15,034 nt of DNA from CALBPI01 sp039821645 (GTDB lineage Bacteria; Pseudomonadota; Gammaproteobacteria; Steroidobacterales; Woeseiaceae). The translations under genes were made by a program, and so were the position numbers. Below the pieces are notes generated by a model. The model had not been told where the DNA came from and did no database searches. It saw only the letters and a program-made list of their open reading frames with translations. Shown here piece by piece: positions 1 to 5,877 of this stretch (position 1 is its first letter; each line of letters opens with the position of its first letter). The DNA lies in assembly GCA_039821645.1 (NCBI GenBank), contig JBCBNU010000058.1:1-15034 (forward strand), read 5' to 3'.

Positions 1-1
1 A

Positions 2-949
2 CCACGCTGGCTGTGGTGGTTGATCCTGAATCTTGTGATTCTCAACATCCGCCCCAAGCGCTCGGCTGCCGCTTATCAGGAGATCTGGACGGACGACGGC
101 TCACCGCTGTTGTTGTTCAGCCGTGAACTCTCGCATGCAATCGCAAACCAGGTCGCCGAAGACACGGGCGTTCAAGTCGCGGTTGAGCTAGCCATGTCTT
201 ATGGGAATCCTTCGATTGAAGATGCCATCGGGCGACTGCGCCAGCGCAATGCCCGCCGCCTGGTCGTACTCCCGCTGTATCCGCAGTACTCCGCGACCAC
301 GACAGGCACCGTCTTTGATGCCGTTACCGATGCGCTTTCACGCCTGCGATGGGTGCCGGAGTTTCGCTTCATCAACCAGTATCACGATGCTCCGGGCTTG
401 ATCGATGCGCTAGCAGATAGCGTTCGCAAACACTGGGATGAGCACGGTCAGGGGGAAAAACTGCTCTACTCTTTCCACGGCATCCCTCAGCGTTACTTTC
501 GGGCGGGCGACCCCTATCACTGTCAGTGCCAAAAGACTGCAAGACTGGTATCAGAGAAGCTCGGCCTTCGCGAAGATCAATACTTTGTAGCGTTCCAGTC
601 ACGTGTCGGGCGAGAGCCGTGGTTGATGCCCTACACAGACTTCACGCTCGAAGACTGGGGCAAAGCTGGCGGCGGCAAGATTGACGTGATTTGCCCTGGT
701 TTCGCTGCTGACTGCCTTGAGACACTCGAAGAGATCGCACTCCAGAACCGGGAGCTCTATCAGGAGGCCGGTGGTGAGGATTTGCGCTATGTCCCATGCC
801 TGAATGCATCGGATGCACACGTCGCCGTGCTCTCGAAGGTGGTTTCCGATGCGGTATCCGGTTGGCCAGAGGCAATCAATGCGGTCAATGAACACCGCGA
901 AGCGACAGCAGAGCGTGCCAGTACGCTGGATGACGCCAGCCAGGCATGA
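2..949 (+). CDS. hemH: Ferrochelatase HemH, 5' end cut by the window edge
   Basis: Inserts ferrous iron into the porphyrin ring in the last step of haem b synthesis. The reading frame is open from base 2 and encodes PRWLWW and then NIRPKRSAAAY, which match an internal part of the family. The true start and roughly 40-50 N-terminal residues therefore lie outside the window, and the TTG at base 20 is an internal leucine. The catalytic histidine is in SFHGIPQRYF (His codon 476-478). The second active-site region is CPGFAADCLETLEEI with its conserved glutamates. GDPYHCQCQKT is the form usual in non-enteric gammaproteobacteria. After the normal family end near LNASDAHV there is a tail of about 35 residues rich in Ala, Glu and Ser that looks unstructured. 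The stop overlaps the next start as ATGA, suggesting translational coupling. Confidence 0.97.
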   Translation, partial: PRWLWWLILNLVILNIRPKRSAAAYQEIWTDDGSPLLLFSRELSHAIANQVAEDTGVQVAVELAMSYGNPSIEDAIGRLRQRNARRLVVLPLYPQYSATTTGTVFDAVTDALSRLRWVPEFRFINQYHDAPGLIDALADSVRKHWDEHGQGEKLLYSFHGIPQRYFRAGDPYHCQCQKTARLVSEKLGLREDQYFVAFQSRVGREPWLMPYTDFTLEDWGKAGGGKIDVICPGFAADCLETLEEIALQNRELYQEAGGEDLRYVPCLNASDAHVAVLSKVVSDAVSGWPEAINAVNEHREATAERASTLDDASQA

Positions 950-1650
950 GTAATCGATTCGTTGAACTGGCCCTGCCAGTCGACGATCTGCTGGCAGCAC
1001 GCACCGAACTGACACATCTCGGTTTCGCGGAGTGTCCGGTCACCGATGCTTGGTCCCACGGTTATACCGCCCTCAGACTCGGCACCATCACGGTGGGTTT
1101 GCACGAAGCCCTTATTGAATCACCAACCATCGTCGTGACGCGATCGGCACTTGCTGAATCGGTTCGCAATGATGCAGATACGACTGACTGGCAGCGACTC
1201 CAGCTCGATGAGGACGAGTTCAACTACGCCTTACGAACCGCACCGGAAGGACAAACGCTGCTGATCGTCGAGGCAAGCACTCATGCGAGCCTTGAGCCTA
1301 TGCCCATCGGAGAGCTTGAATGGGTCGAGTATCTGCGGCCCACTTCAAACTTCACGCGCAGTGTCGGCTTTTGGGCGCCTTATGCAGAAACAACCTCTGC
1401 GCTCAGTGAGTCACCGATCCTACGACTCAGGATGGATGTCGGTGGCCTGCCAATGGGTTTGCAAGGCTCGACTGGCGAGCCTGCCATCGTCTTATGTGTC
1501 ACCCAGGTCGAAGCACTGATTGCGCGGCTCGCACAATACTCTCTGGCTTTGCTACCGGCCGAGCATCCCAACGAGGTTGGCAGGTTGCGTCTTGCGAGCG
1601 GGATGCTTGTCGTACTGGCGACCCAGCAGCCATTGGAAGATTTGCCCTAG
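946..1650 (+). CDS. Glyoxalase-like (VOC fold) protein of unknown function
   Basis: A 234-residue protein starting at the ATG inside the hemH stop (ATGA), so probably translated together with ferrochelatase. The pattern suggests two vicinal-oxygen-chelate modules. The first begins FVELALPVDDLLAARTELTHLGF and runs through TALRLGTITVGLHE. The second begins near residue 127 with EWVEYLRPTSNFTRSVGFW and ends ASGMLVVLATQQ. I do not see a convincing His/Glu metal-ligand set in the usual positions, so enzymatic activity is uncertain and it may bind a ligand without catalysis. There is no signal peptide or membrane segment, so it should be cytoplasmic. The assignment rests on fold-like pattern only. 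The link to haem metabolism is inferred from position. Its TAG stop overlaps the stop of the converging nuclease gene. Confidence 0.68.
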   Translation: MSNRFVELALPVDDLLAARTELTHLGFAECPVTDAWSHGYTALRLGTITVGLHEALIESPTIVVTRSALAESVRNDADTTDWQRLQLDEDEFNYALRTAPEGQTLLIVEASTHASLEPMPIGELEWVEYLRPTSNFTRSVGFWAPYAETTSALSESPILRLRMDVGGLPMGLQGSTGEPAIVLCVTQVEALIARLAQYSLALLPAEHPNEVGRLRLASGMLVVLATQQPLEDLP

Positions 1651-2543
1651 CCGATCACTTCGAGCTGATCGCTGAGCCGCTCCCCCTGGCGACGAAACGA
1701 AGGACCAAAACCCGCTTCATCGCACAGCGCATTCAGGTGGCCGAGATCCGGAGATTTACGGTGCAACGATGTTGCGTCGAAATTGAGTGGCACATCCGTT
1801 GGAATAATGGTTAGCGCGCGCGACACATGGGCAATTTCCCGATGCATTTCGAGCTTTTGGCCCAACTTGGAGGCACCTCTCACTGCTACATCGCACACGC
1901 GATCAAGGTTTGCGTACAGGACGTCCAGACTGCCAAAGTGGCGGAGCAAGGCGACTGCAGTCTTGCGACCAACACCCGGGACGCCGGGGATGTTGTCCAC
2001 ACTATCGCCCGCGAGTGCCAACAGATCGGCGATCTGTTCCGGGTAGACTCCGAAGACTTCCGGAATATCCTCGTAGCCGAGTTTCTTGTTATTGGCGAAA
2101 TCCCAGAACGTATCGACCGGCGAAAGCAGCTGCGTTAGATCTTTATCACGACTCATGATCGTGCAGGGCACACCGTGTCCCCGGGCGTCATGGGCAAGCG
2201 TTCCAATGATGTCATCGGCTTCGTATTCGTTGCTCGCCGCCTCACGAAGACCCAGCGCCGCCGCCATCCGACGGCATTGCTTGAACTGTCGATCGAGCTC
2301 TGGCGGCGCCGGCTCACGATTGGCTTTGTACTCTGGATAGATTTCGTTGCGATAGGAAATCGCGAGACTCTCATCGAAGGCGACCGCAACCTGATCCGGG
2401 CCAACATACTCGAGAAAATCAGCAAGAAACTTAGTAAACCCGTACAGTGCGTTGGTCGGGTTACCGTCGCCATCCACCATGTCGTCCGGAACAGAAAACC
2501 ACGCCCGGAATACGTAAACGCTCGCATCGATCAGATAAACCAT
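1647..2543 (-). CDS. Stand-alone 5'-3' nuclease, FEN/ExoIX family (PIN plus H3TH)
   Basis: A 298-residue homologue of the 5' nuclease domain of DNA polymerase I, expected to cut 5' flaps or degrade 5' ends during repair or Okazaki-fragment processing. The PIN part starts MVYLIDAS (Asp6) and continues with AFDES, the YPEYKANR helical-arch region, NEYEADDIIGTL and MSRDKDLTQLL. The helix-three-turn-helix follows as GDSVDNIPGVPGVGRKTA. The acidic residues of both metal sites appear present. As I recall it, E. coli ExoIX (Xni) has DKG and GISSSK where this protein has DKD and GDSVDN, so this copy looks like a fuller two-metal enzyme. The start ATG has no clear Shine-Dalgarno and lies just after a short GC stem. 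It is the second gene after the HNH gene, 33 bases downstream, and converges with the VOC gene. Confidence 0.92.
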   Translation of the reverse strand: MVYLIDASVYVFRAWFSVPDDMVDGDGNPTNALYGFTKFLADFLEYVGPDQVAVAFDESLAISYRNEIYPEYKANREPAPPELDRQFKQCRRMAAALGLREAASNEYEADDIIGTLAHDARGHGVPCTIMSRDKDLTQLLSPVDTFWDFANNKKLGYEDIPEVFGVYPEQIADLLALAGDSVDNIPGVPGVGRKTAVALLRHFGSLDVLYANLDRVCDVAVRGASKLGQKLEMHREIAHVSRALTIIPTDVPLNFDATSLHRKSPDLGHLNALCDEAGFGPSFRRQGERLSDQLEVIG

Positions 2544-2576
2544 GACCCGGAAGTGTACCGGGGTAAGACGTTTACG

Positions 2577-3215
2577 TCAGAGGTACTTGCCACCATCTTG
2601 CAAGTGCTTCATCACGCGCTTGTGCAGCGGGCTCGAGCGAGGAAAATGAGCGAGCAGGTACTCCATCTGATCCGCGAGCACCCGGCGTCCCTTCAGGAAA
2701 ATATACTCGGCATAGGTCGGTGTGAACGGCACGGCGATCAGCTCCATGCCCGCCTGTTCGGGCGTGCGGCCGCCTTTATGGTTGTTGCACCGCCTGCAGG
2801 CCGTCGCGACGTTGGTCCATCGATCCTCGCCCTGCTGGGAAATGGGCGTGATGTGGTCCCGGGTGAGCTCGCTATTGGCGAATCGTCCCCCACAATAAAG
2901 ACAAATATTCGCATCGCGTTTGAACAGAGTTCGGTTGTTCAGCGGCGGCGTGTACGCGTGGCGTTTCTCTGCCAGTCCCTGGTGGGTGCCATTTGTAGCG
3001 ATGATCGAGTTGACCTCGACGATGCTCCGCGACCCATCCAGACCACTGTACCCACCTCTGAGTGTGTAGAGGTGCGAGCCGCAGGCGTAAGCCACTTGTC
3101 CCATATGGTAGAGTCGCGCTGCCTCTCGATAGTCGATCCACTCAAGCGGCATGCCCGCCACATCTGTACGGAGTACCTGCTGTCCCAAACCGGGACCTAG
3201 CGGTGTTTGCGTCAT
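2577..3215 (-). CDS. HNH endonuclease family protein
   Basis: A 212-residue protein of an HNH family common in gammaproteobacteria. Its N-terminal part (about residues 14-70) carries LRTDVAGMPLEWIDYREAAR and a region ending IVEVNSIIAT, which are typical of this family but have no known role. The HNH module spans about residues 95-160: zinc cysteines C105xxC108 and C140xxC143, the DH pair of the HNH motif at 120-121 (TRDHITP), Asn135 in RWTNV and Asn144/His146 in CNNHKG. A conserved C-terminal block (AVPFTPTYAEYI, DQMEYLLAHFP) follows. A nuclease acting on DNA is the likely activity, but the target is unknown. The ATG is preceded by GAGG at seven bases spacing, supporting this start. It leads the unit that contains the 5' nuclease gene. 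Confidence 0.92.
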   Translation of the reverse strand: MTQTPLGPGLGQQVLRTDVAGMPLEWIDYREAARLYHMGQVAYACGSHLYTLRGGYSGLDGSRSIVEVNSIIATNGTHQGLAEKRHAYTPPLNNRTLFKRDANICLYCGGRFANSELTRDHITPISQQGEDRWTNVATACRRCNNHKGGRTPEQAGMELIAVPFTPTYAEYIFLKGRRVLADQMEYLLAHFPRSSPLHKRVMKHLQDGGKYL

Positions 3216-3252
3216 CGGTTCGCCTCGCGTTAACGACTTCTGAACGGACTCT

Positions 3253-3271
3253 GTGTCACCCTCGGTGTCAC
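3253..3271 (-). repeat. Direct repeat GTGACAC x2, possible operator
   Basis: On the minus strand GTGACAC occurs twice, separated by CGAGG (plus-strand copies GTGTCAC at 3253-3259 and 3265-3271, a 12-base period). The pair lies right at the start point predicted for the HNH-gene promoter. A regulator could bind here, but no known family is recognised. Confidence 0.3.
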
Positions 3272-3278
3272 GCGCCCA

Positions 3279-3308
3279 ATAAGATCAGAGCACTCGGAAC
3301 CTCGTCAA
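3279..3308 (-). promoter_or_regulatory. Probable sigma-70 promoter for the HNH/5'-nuclease unit
   Basis: Read on the minus strand, TTGACG (3308-3303, five of six consensus bases) is followed after 18 bases by TCTTAT (3284-3279, four of six). Transcription would start near base 3272, leaving a leader of about 57 bases before the HNH start. This is a pattern match only. Confidence 0.45.
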
Positions 3309-3416
3309 GTCATCCGGAGCGCCGTTCCTTGAACCGATCTTGACATGCCATAATGGCCAACCGACCACGGATCTTGCGCCATGTGGCTTGCCTTCGAGCG
3401 ATTCCTGACTGACGAG

Positions 3417-3425
3417 TTATACACA
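3417..3425 (+). promoter_or_regulatory. DnaA box TTATACACA
   Basis: Exact match to the DnaA-box consensus TTATNCACA, about 190 bases before priA. It lies at the left end of the AT-rich stretch. Binding is inferred. Confidence 0.5.
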
Positions 3426-3593
3426 CGCCGAATCACATTTTTGTGACAGCCGGGGATATTTAGTCAAATTTCCGTCATGGGACACAAACTCATGATAAAT
3501 AAAGTGTTTGTTCGGTTTTGATCCCCCCACTCGCAAAACAGCAATCATGCTTTTTGCACTGGGAGCCGGAATGACCACACACAATCCACAGAC

Positions 3594-3602
3594 TTATCCA
3601 CA
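3594..3602 (+). promoter_or_regulatory. DnaA box TTATCCACA
   Basis: Exact match to the strongest DnaA-box sequence, only 13 bases before the proposed priA start codon. A half-matching copy, CAATCCACA (3582-3590), sits 12 bases upstream, giving a tandem ATCCACAG repeat. Bound DnaA here could block transcription or initiation of translation of priA. Confidence 0.55.
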
Positions 3603-3615
3603 GGTTTAACAACGA

Positions 3616-5817
3616 TTGAAGGAAAAACAAGAGGATAAGGGCCGCGCGATCCCGGTGGCGGTGGATGTGCCACTCAATCAGACTTTTGATTATCTCGCGC
3701 CCAATCCCGCACCGGCTGCGGGAACGCGGGTCCGTGTAAGTTTTGGCAGGCGAAATGCGGTCGGCCTCGTTTGGGCCCGCGAGGTCGGCGCAGCAACCCA
3801 TTCGGGCGATCTCAAAACCGTATCCGAATGCGTCGACGAACAACCATTCATCGACTCGGCGACCATGCGCCTACTCGAGTTTGCCGCTCGGTACTATCAC
3901 CACCCGCCAGGGGAAGTCTTCGCCGCAGCCCTGCCCGGCTTGCTGCGCAGTGGCAACGATGCGACGCTCGAACAAGCCCACTGGTCACTCTCCGAAGCAG
4001 GCACTAGCGCCGACAACCAGGCCTTGGCCAAGCGGGCGCCAGCTCAGGCCGCCTTGTTGGGCGCTCTGCGGGACGCCGAGCACCCGCTCGACGAGGCGAC
4101 TCTGGATGCTCAACTGGGCCCACAGTGGCGTCGTTTGCGCAAGCCGCTAAAGGAGCGACGCTGGATCATTGAAACACGCAAGATACGTGTCACGCCCGCC
4201 AAGACATCACCGCGCGAGCCCGGGCCGGCGCTAAATGACGAGCAGACCATCGCCGTCGGCGCGATTGCCGATGCAAAGGGGTTTTCCAGTTTCCTGCTCG
4301 ACGGCGTCACTGGCAGCGGCAAGACAGAAGTCTACCTGGCTGCCATTGCGAACGTGCTCACTGAAGGTGGACAGGTTCTGTTACTGGTCCCTGAAATCAG
4401 CTTGACGCCGCAACTGGCGCGCCGAATCGCAAGTCGGCTCGGCGTGGAGCCGACGTTGTTTCATAGTGGTCTTTCAGAGCGGGAGCGCGCGATCGCCTGG
4501 CTTTCCGCACGCCATGGCACCCGACAGTTATTTATCGCAACCCGCTCAGGTGTTTTTCTGCCACTGTGTCGACCGCGCCTGTTTATCGTTGATGAAGAGC
4601 ACGACAGCTCCCTGAAACAACATGAGGGGTTCCGATACCACGCTCGCGATCTCGCAGTTTGGCGGGCACGTGATACCAATGTACCGATCGTGCTCGGCAG
4701 CGCGACCCCTGCTCTCGAAACGCTGGCGAATGCGAAAGCCGGGCGCTACCAGCATTTGCGACTGACGCGCCGTGCAGGCAACGCACGGCCACCGCGCCTG
4801 TCTGTGATCGACATGAACCGCTTCAATATGATCGACGGACTTGCGCAACCCGCGGTCGATGCGATGCGAGCACACCTGGAGCGTGGCAAGCAGGTGCTGG
4901 TTTACATCAATCGCCGTGGCTACGCCCCAACGTTGATCTGCTCCAGCTGTGGTCACATCGCCGAGTGCACGAATTGCGATGCGCACATGACCGTGCACCA
5001 GGGAGCCGGTCGGCTTCAGTGCCACCACTGCGGTCACCGCGAGGAGATGCCGTCAGGCTGCACGGTGTGCGGCGCGGTGCTCAAACCGTTGGGCGAGGGT
5101 ACCGAACGTGTCGAGCATGCTCTGCGCACGACATTCTCGGAATACAACATCGCGCGCATCGACTCGGACACCATGAGCAATCGCGGTGCACTGGAGACGG
5201 TTCTCGAAGATGCGCGGTCCGGCCGACTCTCCATCCTGATCGGTACTCAGATGCTTGCCAAAGGGCACCATCTTCCGAACGTCACTCTGGTCATCATCGT
5301 CAATCTGGATCAGGGTTTTTTCGCGAGCGATCTGCGTGCGAGCGAGCGTCTCGCCCAGTCATTGGTTCAGGTTGCGGGGCGCGCGGGTCGCGCTGATGAG
5401 CCAGGTGAGGTTTTGGTGCAGACCGCATTCCCCCACCATCCGCTGCTCGCCACGCTAGCGACCGAAGGTTACCCGGCGTTCGCCAGTGCCGCCCTCGATG
5501 AACGGCGCAAGGCCGCGTGGCCCCCGTATCGGCATCTGGCCGTGTTGCATGCGGCCGCTAAGACCGAACAGCGTGTCGTTCAGTATCTACGCGCCGCTGG
5601 TGCCGCAATCAACGCGGCGAACGTCGAGGTGCTCGGCCCGGCCCCCGCCGCAATGCTGAGACGCCAAAACCGCTACCGCTATCGTCTGCTCTTGCAGGCA
5701 TCGGAACGGCGCTCATTGCAGGCGAGCCTCGACCAACTGACCACATGGCTGGCATCAAGACGCGAGGACCACGACGTACGCTGGTCGCTCGACGTCGATC
5801 CGCAACACGATATCTGA
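3616..5817 (+). CDS. priA: Primosomal protein N' (replication restart helicase PriA)
   Basis: A 3'-5' superfamily 2 DNA helicase that recognises stalled forks and D-loops and reloads the replisome. The 733-residue length is normal. The N-terminal fork-binding domain has VDVPLNQTFDYL. The helicase core has Walker A GVTGSGKT (230-237), DEEHD (326-330), GTQMLAKGHH and QVAGRAGR (585-592). The inserted zinc-binding region has all eight cysteines (442, 445, 451, 454, 469, 472, 482, 485). The start is uncertain: an in-frame TAA at 3607 leaves TTG at 3616 as the first option, with no clear Shine-Dalgarno, and GTG at 3655 as the alternative, which better matches the usual family N-terminus. Where other PriA proteins usually read LDxDG, this one reads VNLDQG. 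It heads the unit with argS 60 bases downstream, and a DnaA box lies just upstream. Confidence 0.97.
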   Translation: MKEKQEDKGRAIPVAVDVPLNQTFDYLAPNPAPAAGTRVRVSFGRRNAVGLVWAREVGAATHSGDLKTVSECVDEQPFIDSATMRLLEFAARYYHHPPGEVFAAALPGLLRSGNDATLEQAHWSLSEAGTSADNQALAKRAPAQAALLGALRDAEHPLDEATLDAQLGPQWRRLRKPLKERRWIIETRKIRVTPAKTSPREPGPALNDEQTIAVGAIADAKGFSSFLLDGVTGSGKTEVYLAAIANVLTEGGQVLLLVPEISLTPQLARRIASRLGVEPTLFHSGLSERERAIAWLSARHGTRQLFIATRSGVFLPLCRPRLFIVDEEHDSSLKQHEGFRYHARDLAVWRARDTNVPIVLGSATPALETLANAKAGRYQHLRLTRRAGNARPPRLSVIDMNRFNMIDGLAQPAVDAMRAHLERGKQVLVYINRRGYAPTLICSSCGHIAECTNCDAHMTVHQGAGRLQCHHCGHREEMPSGCTVCGAVLKPLGEGTERVEHALRTTFSEYNIARIDSDTMSNRGALETVLEDARSGRLSILIGTQMLAKGHHLPNVTLVIIVNLDQGFFASDLRASERLAQSLVQVAGRAGRADEPGEVLVQTAFPHHPLLATLATEGYPAFASAALDERRKAAWPPYRHLAVLHAAAKTEQRVVQYLRAAGAAINAANVEVLGPAPAAMLRRQNRYRYRLLLQASERRSLQASLDQLTTWLASRREDHDVRWSLDVDPQHDI

Positions 5818-5824
5818 GTGCTGC

Positions 5825-5853
5825 TGCACAAATTCGCTAGGGCGCGTTACACT
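5825..5853 (+). promoter_or_regulatory. Possible sigma-70 promoter for argS
   Basis: TGCACA (5825-5830) and TACACT (5848-5853) are separated by 17 bases, each matching four of six consensus bases. The start point would fall about 18 bases before the argS start. It would let argS and the genes after it be expressed independently of priA. A weak match. Confidence 0.33.
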
Positions 5854-5866
5854 GCCGCGCTTGCTT

Positions 5867-5871
5867 AGGAG
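5867..5871 (+). promoter_or_regulatory. Ribosome binding site deciding the GTG start of argS
   Basis: AGGAG lies six bases before GTG at 5878. This supports the GTG as the argS start. Confidence 0.75.
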
Positions 5872-5877
5872 TGCCGT

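Larger units (their letters stand above)
3216..3615. other. 400-base divergent intergenic region between the HNH gene and priA
   Basis: No gene is seen in this stretch. The left third holds the promoter and direct repeat of the HNH unit. The centre, about 3420-3520, is more AT-rich than the surrounding DNA, with tracts such as GATATTTAG and TGATAAATAAAG. A short inverted repeat TCACA-TTTT-TGTGA lies at 3433-3446. Two perfect DnaA boxes lie at 3417-3425 and 3594-3602. A priA promoter must be here, but I could not pick one that fits the sigma-70 consensus well. Confidence 0.6.

Noticed and set aside
1649..1673. Bidirectional terminator at the VOC/nuclease junction
   Set aside because: The stem is short with a bulge and no T run follows on either strand; it also lies within the nuclease coding region.
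2175..3200. 341-codon plus-strand open frame opposite the two nuclease genes
   Set aside because: It lies antisense to two genes with clear family motifs, spans the gap between them, and its translation shows no domain pattern. Long antisense frames are expected in GC-rich coding DNA.
3433..3446. TCACA-TTTT-TGTGA as a CRP site
   Set aside because: CRP sites read TGTGA-N6-TCACA. Here the half-sites point the other way and the spacer is four bases, so it is only a small hairpin or a chance palindrome.
3216..3615. Chromosomal origin of replication
   Set aside because: Only two good DnaA boxes, no ordered box array, and no neighbouring dnaA, gidA or rpmH genes. Kept only as a minor alternative to DnaA control of priA.
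3490..3843. 117-codon minus-strand frame overlapping the priA start and the intergenic gap
   Set aside because: No domain or membrane pattern that holds together and no good ribosome binding site. Half of it is antisense to priA.
5842..5860. GCGCG/CGCGC inverted repeat as a terminator between priA and argS
   Set aside because: Five-base stem with a nine-base loop and no T tract; it overlaps the likely argS promoter.
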